The notes beneath the pieces are model-generated. The model was given only the letters and a program-made list of their open reading frames with translations, was not told where the DNA came from and searched no databases. Of a stretch of 64,000 bases of DNA, positions 45,083 through 58,910 are shown piece by piece (within the stretch, counting starts at the first letter, position 1; each line of letters opens with the position of its first letter). Position numbers and translations under genes: made by a program. Origin of the DNA: Pseudocolwellia sp049933045 (GTDB lineage: Bacteria; Pseudomonadota; Gammaproteobacteria; Enterobacterales; Alteromonadaceae). The stretch is taken from contig NZ_CP187926.1 in NCBI RefSeq assembly GCF_049933045.1, forward strand, positions 2,418,001 to 2,482,000, in the 5' to 3' direction.

Positions 45083-45970
45083 CTACTTTTTCCACAGGAC
45101 ATTAATTAATGCACCACTGATCACTAAAGCACCGCCAATTAAAGTCGTGGTTAGCGGAATTTCACTAAACCATAACCAACCAATTAATATAGAGAAAACT
45201 ACTTGAACATAAGCATAAGCCGTAGCTTTATTTGCATCCGCACTGTGTAGCGCTTTAGTTAAACCAACCTGCCCTATTTGAGTAAAAATACCGACTAATA
45301 CAAGTAAACCTAAAGCAGGTAATGAAGGCATAACAAAGTCACTACCTAATAAAGCAATGGCAATAGGTAGAGAGACAAAAGGAAAATAAAAGATGATCAC
45401 TGAACTATCTTCAGTTTTAGTTAACTTCTTCACTAAAACATACGCAACAGCGCTACCAAAAGCACCTAAAACAGCCGCTCCAATACTTAGCCATGAATAT
45501 GGCATAGTTGATAATTCAGCACCTGAGAATTGCATGTTAGGCGAAACCATAACACCTAAACCTAACAGGCTAACTACAATACAAAGCAATGTAGAACGTT
45601 GTACTTTTTCTTTTAAAAATATCACGGCAAGCACAGCTGTAAATACAGGATGTAAATATTGTAAAACAGTCGCTTCAGCTAGAGGCAAAGTGGTTACAGC
45701 ATAATAAACAAAAATAAGGGCAACAGCACCTACGGTTCCTCGTGCTATTAATAAAGGTTTATTATTTCCCCATAATGATATCTTCTTACGTTTTATATCA
45801 GCATAACTAATAAGCGCCGAAACAATCGCCCTCGCTGCCACTATTTCTAATACAGGAATACCATAAGTGCTTACTGATTTAACACAAGCTGCCATAAGAG
45901 CAAAGCCAAGTGCAGAAAGGAGCATATACCAGACACTAATAGGCATAGAGTTTTTTAATGATAAAAACAT
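45083..45970 (-). CDS. EamA family (DMT superfamily) transporter
   Basis: The 295-residue inner-membrane protein has ten hydrophobic helices in two EamA halves. The first half has ALMAACVKSVSTYGIPVLEIVAAR and LPLAEATVLQYLHPVFTAVLAVIFLKEKV; the second has AYVLVKKLTKTEDSSVIIFYFPF, LTKALHSADANKATAYAYVQVVFSILIGWLWFSEIPLT and a C-terminal short tail. Family members export amino acids, nucleosides or other metabolites; the substrate cannot be told. It is upstream of, and probably co-transcribed with, the broken phosphotransferase gene. Confidence 0.92.
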   Translation of the reverse strand: MFLSLKNSMPISVWYMLLSALGFALMAACVKSVSTYGIPVLEIVAARAIVSALISYADIKRKKISLWGNNKPLLIARGTVGAVALIFVYYAVTTLPLAEATVLQYLHPVFTAVLAVIFLKEKVQRSTLLCIVVSLLGLGVMVSPNMQFSGAELSTMPYSWLSIGAAVLGAFGSAVAYVLVKKLTKTEDSSVIIFYFPFVSLPIAIALLGSDFVMPSLPALGLLVLVGIFTQIGQVGLTKALHSADANKATAYAYVQVVFSILIGWLWFSEIPLTTTLIGGALVISGALINVLWKK

Positions 45971-46087
45971 GAAAAGCTAATTAAATAAGGAAGTATTGAA
46001 TGATATATTTTACGCTTATCATTTTAGGAATAGTAGCGCTGTTAAAATAAATTTATACAGCACTATTAAACAGGAGCTGTTAACGAA

Positions 46088-46909
46088 TTACCAATGAACA
46101 GGATCAACTTTATAATATTGTTTTAACTGTTGATAAAGCGCAGGATATTGATGATTGAATTGATGTGATTGCTCAAAAAACACCTCACTAACAACAGCAA
46201 AAAATTCGGCTGGATTTGTAGCACCGTAATAATCAAAAAGTGACGATTTACCTGATTCAGCCTGTTTCTTAAGTATTTCAAATTGTTTAGAAAAAACATC
46301 AGACCAAGACTTATAATTCTGATTTTTACCTAAAATTGGGGCTCCATTAGCACTTCCATCTTCTTGGTCGAGTTGATGTGCAAACTCATGAATCACAACA
46401 TTATGTCCATCATCTGGTATTTCAGCACCTTGTAAAGTATCTTGCCAAGATAATACTATTTTACCAATTTCCCAAGACTCTCCTGACAAGGCGATTCTAT
46501 TTGTATATTGCACACCATCTGCATTTCTTATTTGCTGTTCTTTAACAAAGGCACTTGGATAAACGAGTATGGTATTTAATTTAGGGTAGTAATCAGTTTT
46601 CCTATTGAGTAACAATAAACAAGCTTGCGCTGCGATCGTTATTCTTATCTCATCAGTTATTTCAATACCGTTACAGCCAACGAAATCTTTTTCAGCTAGA
46701 AAGATCTGGATATGTTGTTTTAGTTGTAATTGTAAGTCGGTTGGCATTCCTTTGAAATAAGGCATGCGACGTTGAATGATTTTACGCCATGCTTTGCTAA
46801 AAGGCTTTTTTCTAATAACATCGCGTTTATATTCACGCCAATAAGGTTTACCTACTGAAAAACCAATAAGTAACACACAAATAATAATGGGTAAAAGAAA
46901 TGACAACAT
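46088..46909 (-). CDS. mtfA: zinc-dependent peptidase of the MtfA family (M90)
   Basis: The 273-residue protein has an N-terminal membrane helix (LPIIICVLLIGFSVG), then the MtfA domain: KAWRKIIQRRMPYFKGMP, FLAEKDFVGCNGIEITDEIRITIAAQACLLLL, LVYPSAFV, and the zinc site VIHEFAHQLDQEDGSANG (HExxH), with a downstream FFAVVSEVFFEQ carrying the third ligand Glu. E. coli MtfA is a soluble aminopeptidase that binds the Mlc repressor and links to glucose uptake; the N-terminal anchor here suggests a membrane-bound form. It appears to be a single gene. Confidence 0.9.
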   Translation of the reverse strand: MLSFLLPIIICVLLIGFSVGKPYWREYKRDVIRKKPFSKAWRKIIQRRMPYFKGMPTDLQLQLKQHIQIFLAEKDFVGCNGIEITDEIRITIAAQACLLLLNRKTDYYPKLNTILVYPSAFVKEQQIRNADGVQYTNRIALSGESWEIGKIVLSWQDTLQGAEIPDDGHNVVIHEFAHQLDQEDGSANGAPILGKNQNYKSWSDVFSKQFEILKKQAESGKSSLFDYYGATNPAEFFAVVSEVFFEQSHQFNHQYPALYQQLKQYYKVDPVHW

Positions 46910-47022
46910 AATAAATTTTCATAGATAAGCGTTATTATGAAATTGGTGCAGTTAGGTGAAATATCAAGTGATAGTAAGTTGATTAATTAATTATTCAACT
47001 TGAAGTTAGAGTATAAAAATAA

Positions 47023-47056
47023 AAAATGCCAAGCAGTTTGACCTGATTGGCATTTT
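47023..47056 (-). terminator. intrinsic terminator of ybiT
   Basis: AAAATGCCAA / TTGGCATTTT, a 10-bp stem with a 14-nt loop; on the minus strand the T-rich tail follows, 50 bp after the ybiT stop. Confidence 0.85.
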
Positions 47057-47107
47057 ATCAATACTCACTAATTTTTTAGTGACTTAACATGTTATTAAAT
47101 CATGAAG

Positions 47108-48706
47108 CTATTGGTTTGCATTTTTTTGATTATCAAAGTATTCATCTAATGTGCCTTGGAAATCGACAACTTTTTTATCTTTAATATCAATGATACGTGT
47201 CGCTAAGCTTGATACAAACTCTCTATCGTGGCTTACAACAATCAAGGTACCTTCAAATTCTTTAAGTGCATCATTCAATGCATCTATCGCTTCGATATCC
47301 ATATGGTTGGTTGGCTCATCCATAATCAAAACGTTTATGTCTTGCATCATTAGCATACCGAATAGAAGACGATTTTTCTCACCACCTGAACAGTTACGCG
47401 CTTTTTTATTGGCATCGTCATCTGTAAATAACATACGACCTAACATACCACGAACCGTTAAATCGTTATGACAAGGTCTACGCCATTGCGACATCCAATC
47501 CATTAACGTTAATTCGTTCTCAAAGAAGTGTCCACTATCTTGTGGGCAATAACCAACAGATGCATTTTCAGACCACTTAACTACACCTTCAGTAGGTTCT
47601 AATTCATTCATCAAGCAACGTAAAAAAGTAGTTTTACCTGCGCCGTTTTCACCAATAATGGCAAGCTTAGCACCAGCTTCTAGCAATAAATCGCCATTCT
47701 TAAATAGTGATTCACCATCGAAACCATGCCCTAAACCTTCAAGTTCTAATGCTTGGCGATGCATTTTCTTACCCGCAGCAAAAGAAATTTTAGGTGTTAT
47801 ACGACTTGACGCTTTAACATCATCAAGTTTAATTTTATCCATCTTCTTAGCACGAGAACTGGCTTGTTTAGCTTTAGAAGCGTTTGCACCGAAACGGTTA
47901 ACAAAGTCTTGCAGCTCTTCTATTTCTGCAGCTTTCTTCTCATTACCGGCTAAAAGTTGTTCACGTAATAAACCTGATTGCGCTAGATAGAATTCATAAT
48001 TACCTGGGTATATACGTAACTCACCGTAATCAATATCAGCCATATGTGTACACACTTCATTAAGGAAATGTCTATCATGCGAAATGATAATCATGGTGCA
48101 TTTACGTTTGTTTAGCTCGTCTTCTAACCAACTAATAGTATGAATATCCAAGTTGTTGGTAGGTTCATCAAGTAGTAAAATATCAGGGTTAGCAAATAAG
48201 GCTTGAGCAAGTAACACACGAAGCTTTCTACCAGGCGCTACTTGTTGCATTAAACCGTAATGAAAAGACTCGTCAATACCTGCTTCTAGTAATATTTCAC
48301 CCGCACGACTTTCAGCACTATAACCGTCCATCTCAGCAAATTGACTTTCTAAATCGCCAACACGCATACCATCATCTTCACTCATCTCAGCCTGAGCGTA
48401 AATTGCATCTCTTTCTTGCTTTACTTTCCATAAAGCAACATCACCCATAATTACAGTATCAATAACGCTGTATTTTTCGAAAGCGAATTGATCTTGGCTA
48501 AGTGTACCGACTTTATTTCCTGTAGAAATAGAAACATTACCAGAGGTAGGAGTAAGCTCACCTGTTAGTATTTTCATGAAAGTCGATTTACCGCAACCAT
48601 TAGCACCTATCAAACCGTAACGGTTACCGTTGCCAAATTTAGCCGAGATGTTTTCAAACAAAGGCTCAGCGCCAAATTGCATTGTAATGTTCGATGTTGT
48701 TATCAA
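47108..48706 (-). CDS. ybiT: ABC-F family ATPase YbiT
   Basis: Ribosome-associated ABC-F protein with two ATP-binding cassettes and no membrane domain. The 532-residue product starts MITTSNITMQFGAEPLFENIS like E. coli YbiT (530 residues). First cassette: Walker A GANGCGKST, LLLDEPTNNLD; linker with the arm QDFVNRFGANASKAKQASSRAKKMDKIKL; second cassette: GENGAGKTT, signature NCSGGEKNRLLFG, LIMDEPTNHMD. E. coli YbiT was reported to act on the ribosome E site to rescue stalled translation. The first cassette's signature is replaced by VAPGRKLRVLLAQ, as in its relatives. Not an efflux pump. Confidence 0.95.
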   Translation of the reverse strand: MITTSNITMQFGAEPLFENISAKFGNGNRYGLIGANGCGKSTFMKILTGELTPTSGNVSISTGNKVGTLSQDQFAFEKYSVIDTVIMGDVALWKVKQERDAIYAQAEMSEDDGMRVGDLESQFAEMDGYSAESRAGEILLEAGIDESFHYGLMQQVAPGRKLRVLLAQALFANPDILLLDEPTNNLDIHTISWLEDELNKRKCTMIIISHDRHFLNEVCTHMADIDYGELRIYPGNYEFYLAQSGLLREQLLAGNEKKAAEIEELQDFVNRFGANASKAKQASSRAKKMDKIKLDDVKASSRITPKISFAAGKKMHRQALELEGLGHGFDGESLFKNGDLLLEAGAKLAIIGENGAGKTTFLRCLMNELEPTEGVVKWSENASVGYCPQDSGHFFENELTLMDWMSQWRRPCHNDLTVRGMLGRMLFTDDDANKKARNCSGGEKNRLLFGMLMMQDINVLIMDEPTNHMDIEAIDALNDALKEFEGTLIVVSHDREFVSSLATRIIDIKDKKVVDFQGTLDEYFDNQKNANQ

Positions 48707-49227
48707 AGGAGTTTCCTAGATTTTTGCTAATGATTATTACAGGCTTATTGAAAAATATAATTACTCATACTTAACTAAAAGACTTAAATTTAAGGTCGCA
48801 TAGTATACAGGAATAAACGGCTAGCCCCTATCAAACATTACAAAAAAATACAGCTATTTATTATATTAACAGCGCATTTATATCAGCTATCTTGATAAAC
48901 AAGGATATGTATTAAAAGAAGCTAAACTCATCTTTAATAATTTATAAATTTGAGAGTAGATCAATAAGAATTTATAGGATTGACAAATGCCGTGATTACA
49001 GCGATTATTTGAAAGTAATGAAGTGATTAGGTTCGTAGAATTAAACGTACGTTCGTATTAGAGAACAACGTTTAAACCATTTACCATTGGAAGTGTTAGT
49101 TTATAAACTTGGTTGAATGATAAACAAAGTAGAGACTTGTTGTGTGTAAATGATAGCTCTCACATTAGAGAAAAAACAACAATACATATTAACCAGCTGA
49201 GTTATTGGCTCCCTTTATTTTACTCAC
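48707..49227. other. intergenic region between ybiT and the rRNA operon
   Basis: About 520 bp. It holds the ybiT promoter, but I see no clear -35/-10 pair and no gene on either strand until the hairpin at 49228. Confidence 0.5.
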
Positions 49228-49262
49228 AAAAAAAGGCTATCCGTTAGGATAGCCTTTTTTTT
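49228..49262. terminator. bidirectional intrinsic terminator
   Basis: AGGCTATCC-GTTA-GGATAGCCT with an A run of about seven before and a T run of about eight after, so it can work on both strands. It lies next to a 16-bp copy of the 5S rRNA end. Confidence 0.9.
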
Positions 49263-49266
49263 GAAT

Positions 49267-49282
49267 TAGAAGCCTAGCAATG
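49267..49282 (-). repeat. remnant of a second 5S rRNA 3' end
   Basis: TAGAAGCCTAGCAATG here repeats exactly at 49479-49494, where it forms the 3' end of the 5S gene and its flank. Each copy follows a terminator hairpin. The 180 bp in between have no gene, so this looks like the scar of a lost second 5S gene or of recombination between rRNA operons. Confidence 0.65.
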
Positions 49283-49442
49283 ACGTGCAAGGAAGCACTA
49301 ATGCCGTGGGCACATGGATGTGCAGGAGCGGCGTCCGACTATGCTGCATCAATGAACGGCCTTTAGGAGAATACAACTAACAAACGCGTCCTAGCTTCGC
49401 GTCTAGAGTATGAACTTTAAAATTTTTCAAACGCCAGAAAGC

Positions 49443-49475
49443 AAAAAACCCGTAGCATAAGCTACGGGTTTCTTT
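49443..49475 (-). terminator. intrinsic terminator of the rRNA operon
   Basis: AAACCCGTAGC / GCTACGGGTTT, an 11-bp stem with an ATAA loop; on the minus strand a T run follows, directly after the 5S gene. Confidence 0.9.
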
Positions 49476-49483
49476 AAATAGAA

Positions 49484-49600
49484 GCCTAGCAATGTCCTAC
49501 TCTCACATGGGAACTCCCACACTACCATCGGCGCTACTGCGTTTCACTTCTGAGTTCGGAATGGGATCAGGTGGGGCCACAGCGCTATTGTCGCTAGACA
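49484..49600 (-). rRNA. rrf: 5S ribosomal RNA
   Basis: The minus strand reads TGTCTAGCGACAATAGCG... CCGAACTCAGAAGTGAAACG... GATGGTAGTGTGGG... GAGAGTAGGACATTGCTAGGC, with both ends pairing (GTCTAGC region / GCTAGGC). About 117 nt, last gene of the operon. Confidence 0.95.
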
Positions 49601-49800
49601 AAATCGTTTTGTATAGAATGCATTCTATACAATTAATAATCTTAGAAAGCTAAGTAATGCCTCAGCACTACTTTATATAAATACTATTTTCTCTTATTCA
49701 CACGTTGTATACGTGATGGTGTATTCCTACACCTACCTCTCGGTAATATTGTCAGTCTTCACACAATTCACTTCATAGCCAAAACTATTTAGGTGTTGTA

Positions 49801-52695
<2,895 letters not shown>

Positions 52696-52945
52696 ATACA
52701 ACCCTAAATAGTCTCGAAAGATATTCAGTACAAGAAGGTGACAAAACCTTCCCAATTGTAAAGTCTGACATTTTCACGCACACAAAGTGTGTCTTGAATA
52801 AGAGTTGATAAAACCTTACGGTTTTATCGGGTTGATTACATTTCCGAGGAGGAAACATAATCACCATTATTACTTCCCGATAAAAGAAGTAACAACAGCT
52901 TGGTATTTATAACGTACAAACAACAGCGCGACACCGTTGAGTGCT

Positions 52946-52967
52946 ATATAAATACCGGTATTTATAT
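52946..52967. repeat. 22-bp perfect palindrome in the 16S-23S spacer
   Basis: ATATAAATACCGGTATTTAT plus two bases is its own complement. It lies just beyond the spacer boxA on the 23S side and may be part of an RNase III processing stem; a similar ACGGTAT-AA-ATACCGT hairpin lies in the 16S leader near 55002-55017. Confidence 0.6.
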
Positions 52968-52978
52968 CAGCTTTCCAG

Positions 52979-52992
52979 ATTGTTAAAGAATC
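52979..52992 (-). promoter_or_regulatory. boxA antitermination site in the spacer
   Basis: The minus strand reads GATTCTTTAACAAT, close to the rrn boxA consensus TGCTCTTTAACA, at the usual place between tRNA-Ile and 23S. Bound by NusB/S10 in relatives. Confidence 0.75.
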
Positions 52993-53105
52993 AATTTCCA
53001 GTACGCATTCGACTGAAAAATTTGGTTTAAAAAACCAAATTTAAATCATCTCATTTTACACGTTGAGATACGTTAAATTTGGTCTCTTTCTTTAAAGAAG
53101 AAATT

Positions 53106-53182
<77 letters not shown>

Positions 53183-53282
53183 ATTGTATTCAAATTTCTT
53201 CTATTTCGTTATCAGGCAATTTGTGTGAACACTCAGAAAGTACATTTGCATGTAAATTCCATTAAAACGTTTTACTTCAAGA

Positions 53283-54829
<1,547 letters not shown>

Positions 54830-55080
54830 TAAATCGTTTGTGTAACCTCATCGCAAGCGATGTGTTACTGCTCAATGAATTCTGTCGTGTTACCTACATA
54901 AGTAAGTAACTACATAAAACGTATGATTCAAATCCGAAGATTCAAATTATACTTTTTTGTGTGACATCATATTAAGCTGTTTTAACGTCTTCTTAATTTA
55001 CGGTATAAATACCGTGAAGTTAAGCCGACTATGTAAAATCAATCTTAATGTGAGTGTTCACACAAATTGCATGATAACTA

Positions 55081-55110
55081 ATTGTTAAAGAAATATTCTC
55101 GTTGAGAATA
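55081..55110 (-). promoter_or_regulatory. boxB hairpin and boxA of the rRNA leader
   Basis: On the minus strand TATTCTC-AAC-GAGAATA (55110-55094), a 7-bp stem with a 3-nt loop, is followed directly by TTTCTTTAACAAT (55093-55081), a boxA. This is the standard order of the rRNA antitermination signals, about 255 bp before 16S. Confidence 0.75.
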
Positions 55111-55172
55111 AAGAGGTTAATCGCATTCGTTAAGCTCTTGTTGCTGCAGGCCTTGCCTGAAGCGAGATGCGC

Positions 55173-55200
55173 ATTCTACGCAACTCAGTTTTGATGTCAA
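55173..55200 (-). promoter_or_regulatory. rRNA promoter, proximal (P2 position)
   Basis: Minus strand TTGACA (55200-55195), 16-bp spacer, TAGAAT (55178-55173), GCGC discriminator. The GC-rich discriminator fits growth-rate and ppGpp control. Start expected near 55166. Confidence 0.82.
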
Positions 55201-55376
55201 CAACTTTTTGAATTCTTTTTGATTTAATTTCAAATCAAATTCTAAGTTATCTCATGTCTAATTAATCAGTTAAGCTTAACTAAACATCTCAAAACTCTCA
55301 CTTCGCTATCCATATTAAGTGAACTAAGTATTTCCTATACTTAGCTTCTCTTGGTTTCCCTTAAGAAGTGGAGCGC

Positions 55377-55404
55377 ATTTTAAGGATTTGAGCCGCCCCG
55401 TCAA
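55377..55404 (-). promoter_or_regulatory. rRNA promoter, distal (P1 position)
   Basis: Minus strand TTGACG (55404-55399), 16-bp spacer, TAAAAT (55382-55377), GCGC discriminator, with an A/T-rich UP-element-like stretch upstream (ATAATTAACAAAAAAC-like, 55405-55440). Together with the proximal promoter this gives the tandem P1-P2 layout of rrn operons. Confidence 0.8.
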
Positions 55405-55440
55405 CTGTTTTTTGTTAATTATTTGAATTTAATTTCAAAG

Positions 55441-55810
55441 CGTTTATTAAACAATCAAATCATTCAAAAATCATGCGAATTTGGTAATAATAGTGGAGCT
55501 ATTACAGCTCAACAATGAACAAATAGCTTTTAATCAGATATATCTAAGAGTATTTATTCGTCATTTTCAGCGCATTATCATTTTATTATGTAGATTCATC
55601 ACATAATAAAAGATCATATTTGTATTAATTAACAAAAAATATAAGAAAAAACATATTCGACACTTAACTATCTTTAACATTATTAGTTAAATACTGTCTT
55701 TAAGATGTTTATAGCTTAGCTAATTTATTCTAGTCATCGGTGCTACAATCATTTTTATATTTCTTGTTTAGCTGATTTATTATTTTTATTGATATAAGTA
55801 GTGTGCGTTT
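55441..55810. other. AT-rich intergenic region upstream of the rRNA promoters
   Basis: About 370 bp between the rRNA promoter region and the divergent YkgJ-type gene. Very AT-rich, with no gene. Part of it may serve as extended UP element or Fis sites, but I cannot identify these with confidence. Confidence 0.45.
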
Positions 55811-56198
55811 ATGAAAGATTGTAACCAATGCGGTAAGTGTTGTATTAAATATGGCGGAGAAGATCTTTCAGCAACTAAAGAAGAGATTGAATCTTTGGGA
55901 GATATTTCATCCTGAAATCTTCGAATATGTAAAAGGTGATGAGATTTGGTTTGATCCTAAGTCTGGCAATAGTCTAAAACAGTGCCCTTTTTTAGAAATA
56001 GCCCCTAAAGCGAATTCTCTTGAAGCAAATAAGTATACTTGTAGTATTTATTTCAATAGACCTGAAGATTGTAGGCTATACCCAAGTTTAATTTCTGAAA
56101 TGGTTAGAGATGAATGTGAAATGATTGAAGCTATAGATATAGCTAAGCCTAAACAAGCTCAAATAAAACTAGATGTATTGATGATAGATAGTAGGTAA
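55811..56198 (+). pseudogene. YkgJ-type zinc/iron-chelating Cys-cluster protein, interrupted by a 1-base frameshift
   Basis: The ATG at 55811 opens MKDCNQCGKCCIKYGGEDLS, the N-terminal Cys cluster of the YkgJ (CxxCxxCC) family, then hits a stop at 55913 after EEIESLGDISS. The next frame continues WEIFHPEIFEYVKGDEIWFD, QCPFLE, YTCSIYFNRPEDCRLYP, the second Cys cluster, to 56198. Deleting one T in TTT at 55894-55896 joins them as EEIESWEIFHPEIF. A frame beginning at 55851 alone would lack the essential first cluster. Real pseudogene or sequencing error. The family is thought to bind metal; its role is unclear. Confidence 0.85.
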
Positions 56199-56222
56199 TA
56201 AGTAAAAGAAGTGATTGTGATT

Positions 56223-56261
56223 CAGTAATTTCCTTCATATTAATTATAAAGGAAATTATTG
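56223..56261. terminator. 13-bp hairpin after the YkgJ-type gene
   Basis: CAGTAATTTCCTT / AAGGAAATTATTG with a 13-nt loop; one G-T pair. There is no real T run after it, so it is a transcript-end hairpin at best. Confidence 0.5.
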
Positions 56262-56390
56262 GAATGATATTTCGCTATCAGTATTTGTATAAGTAATAGC
56301 GCTATTAACAGAGTCATACAATTAAGGTAGTTATATGTAAGCTATGTTTTGATCTCTAAATATAACTAACTATCTATAATTTTCTACTAA

Positions 56391-56714
56391 CTATCTTTTT
56401 GAGCTGCCCGCCTTTTTCATTTGTACTACTTTACGTGCTATATCAAGTAATTCAGGTGCTATGTCGTCGGCACCGTCTTTAATTAACTTTGTTACATCGC
56501 CTGATGAGTAAAAAGCACCACGTTCAGACTTAACACCTAATGATCTAACATAATCTTTAGTTTTACCTGTACTGCCAGTATCAATATATTTGAAAATGAT
56601 TTGTTCATTCAAACTTTGTGGCTGTTCTTTTAACATGCTTACGTCTTTGGTAAGTGATTCGATTTCATCTTCTAGATTTTTAATTAATTCGGCAAGGCTG
56701 TTATATGGCTTCAT
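56391..56714 (-). CDS. small protein with N-terminal coiled coil, function unknown
   Basis: 107 residues. Residues 1-35 (LAELIKNLEDEIESLTKDVSMLKEQ) have heptad-type spacing and should form a coiled coil, so it probably forms dimers. The rest (YIDTGSTGKTKDYVRSLGVKSERGAFYSSGDVTKLIKDG) is mixed, and the end is basic (QMKKAGSSKR), so nucleic acid binding is possible. It lies about 45 bp before a purine-rich stretch upstream of its start and 157 bp upstream of topB on the same strand; shared transcription is possible. I do not recognise the family. Confidence 0.7.
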   Translation of the reverse strand: MKPYNSLAELIKNLEDEIESLTKDVSMLKEQPQSLNEQIIFKYIDTGSTGKTKDYVRSLGVKSERGAFYSSGDVTKLIKDGADDIAPELLDIARKVVQMKKAGSSKR

Positions 56715-56871
56715 TCAGGTATGACTCTTATTGTGTCGCTAGTGCGAAGATCTGACTCTACTAGGTAAAGTAGTAGCATTAATATAAACATTGTAACGTT
56801 AAATTGAATGAGTAAATAGCTCAGCGGTTAAGTCTATCTAAAGATTTTTTATTAGACTTAACTGATAATAC

Positions 56872-58827
56872 CTAAGCAGATGCCTTTTTAGTTCTTCGTT
56901 TACGGGTAAATTTTCTTGGTGCTGTTGTTTGTGGTAGCCCAGTAAAAGTTACATTTTTAACTTCATCAATCAGTTGATGTAAGTTTTGTTCTACTCCACC
57001 TATAAACGTTTGATAGTTTATAGATTGATTACTAATCGACTCTAGTTGCGATTCCCATAATGCTGTCATATCTGGTTGTGATATTTGTGCTGGTAAAGCG
57101 GTTATTAACTTACGCCCTATTTCTGTTGCTCTTATTTCTTTACCTTTACGCGTTAAAAACTGACGCTTAAATAGTAATTCAATAATACCTGCTCGTGTTG
57201 CCTCTGTTCCTATACCATCTGACTCTCGTAACGCCTTTTTAATATTTGCATCGGTAACGTAGCGCGCTATCCCCGTTAACGCAGCTAATATAGTTGCATC
57301 AGTAAAAGGTTTAGGTGGACTCGTATTCTTTTCTATCAAGTTACCTTGCAAACAATGTACGGCTTCACCTACTTTTACTTCTGGTAGTTTTTTAGCCGAA
57401 AATTCATTATCTTGTGAATTAGCCGCATTATTGTTAGTAGTAAGGCTTTGTTTATTTGCAGTTGAAGGTGAAAACAAGTCTTTCCAGCCATTTTTAACAA
57501 TATCTTTTTGTTTGCTGATAAAGAGACCACCATCAATAACGGTATCTATTTGTTTGTCTACGTATTCAAAATTTGGATAAAACTGAGCGATATATTGACG
57601 AGCAACTAACTCATAAATTTTAGTTTCTGTGGCAGATAAAATGCCTGTTGGTTTATTTTTAGCCGTTGGGATAATGGCATGATGAGCGCTAACTTTTTTA
57701 TTGTTCCAAACACGGCTTTTTTTCTTTAGATCAGCTTGTTTTAAACTAACTTCTAATTTAGGTGAAATTTGACTTATAGCATCAGTAACCGCTGGTACAT
57801 CGTTTAAATGTTCCGTTGGTAAATACTGACAATCTGATCTTGGGTAAGTAATGAGTTTATGTTTCTCATAAAGTTGCTGACAAGTATCTAATACTTGCTT
57901 GGCGCTCATACCAAAAGCTTTTGCCGCTGCAATTTGTAAACCTGACAAACTAAACAGTAGCGGTGCTTGTTGCTGCTTTTTATCTTGGCTAACTTTTGTT
58001 ATTTTACCTGGTTGATTAGTAATACGATTAACTACGGTTAACGCCAGCTTTTTAGATAGCACACGTTTTTCTTCATCCATGTAAGGTTCACAGGCTTTAC
58101 TTGGCTGCCACTTACCTTGAAATGTTTCACCACTTGGCGTTGTTATATCGGCTAATACTTCATAAAAAGGTTTTGAGATGAAGTTATCTATTTCTATATC
58201 TCGGTTAACCACTAACCCTAATATAGGTGTTTGTACTCGCCCAATAGATAATACGCCTTGATAACCTGACTTTTGTCCACGCAAAGTACATAAACGTGTC
58301 ATGTTTAAACCGTAAAGCCAATCTGCTCGGGCTCTTGCAAGTGCTGATACAGCTAAAGGTAGGAAATTTTTGTTTGGTTTTAACGCGTTCACAGATTTTT
58401 TTACTGCGGCGAAGTTCATATCGCTGATCAAACAACGTTGAGCATTATCTATTTTGCTTTTAGAAGCACCACAAAAACTTATCGCTTCATCTACAAGTAA
58501 CTGCCCTTCTCGGTCAACATCGCCTGCATTTACAATATAATCCGCTTTTTTAACAAGCTTCTTTATTACGGTAAGTTGTTTTCTAGTTTGTGATTTAGGC
58601 TTGAGTTGCCATTTCTGCGGTATGATGGGTAAATGTTCAGCCACCCATTTTTTGTATTTAACATCATAATCTTCTGGTGGAGATTGTTCTAATAGATGTC
58701 CAATACACCAAGTAACTACATCGCCATTGCCAGCTTCTATAAAGCCATCATTTTTTTTATGTGGCTTAGGTAGCACATCAACAATAGCTCGAGCTAAACT
58801 GGGTTTTTCTGCGATAAATAACTTCAT
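56872..58827 (-). CDS. topB: DNA topoisomerase III
   Basis: Type IA topoisomerase that resolves replication and recombination intermediates. The 651-residue product starts MKLFIAEKPSLARAIVDVLP; the TOPRIM domain has the acidic AGDVDREGQLL; then LSIGRVQTPILGLVV and the catalytic tyrosine in KLITYPRSDCQYLP (about 325), followed by AHHAIIPT and the domain with SDGIGTEATRAGIIELLFKR. The C-terminal tail is short and basic (RKFTRKRRTKKASA) and lacks zinc fingers, as in E. coli TopB (653). Complete. Confidence 0.95.
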   Translation of the reverse strand: MKLFIAEKPSLARAIVDVLPKPHKKNDGFIEAGNGDVVTWCIGHLLEQSPPEDYDVKYKKWVAEHLPIIPQKWQLKPKSQTRKQLTVIKKLVKKADYIVNAGDVDREGQLLVDEAISFCGASKSKIDNAQRCLISDMNFAAVKKSVNALKPNKNFLPLAVSALARARADWLYGLNMTRLCTLRGQKSGYQGVLSIGRVQTPILGLVVNRDIEIDNFISKPFYEVLADITTPSGETFQGKWQPSKACEPYMDEEKRVLSKKLALTVVNRITNQPGKITKVSQDKKQQQAPLLFSLSGLQIAAAKAFGMSAKQVLDTCQQLYEKHKLITYPRSDCQYLPTEHLNDVPAVTDAISQISPKLEVSLKQADLKKKSRVWNNKKVSAHHAIIPTAKNKPTGILSATETKIYELVARQYIAQFYPNFEYVDKQIDTVIDGGLFISKQKDIVKNGWKDLFSPSTANKQSLTTNNNAANSQDNEFSAKKLPEVKVGEAVHCLQGNLIEKNTSPPKPFTDATILAALTGIARYVTDANIKKALRESDGIGTEATRAGIIELLFKRQFLTRKGKEIRATEIGRKLITALPAQISQPDMTALWESQLESISNQSINYQTFIGGVEQNLHQLIDEVKNVTFTGLPQTTAPRKFTRKRRTKKASA

Positions 58828-58910
58828 GACGACATTTTATTTTTTATGAATAACAAAACATCGTAACTGTTGTTTTATACAGTATCAAGTAATAAATATT
58901 CTAAGGCTAA

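Noticed and set aside
55851..56198. Intact 115-residue gene starting at the internal ATG
   Set aside because: It would lack the N-terminal CxxCxxCC cluster, which is encoded immediately upstream in another frame; a frameshifted YkgJ-type gene fits better.
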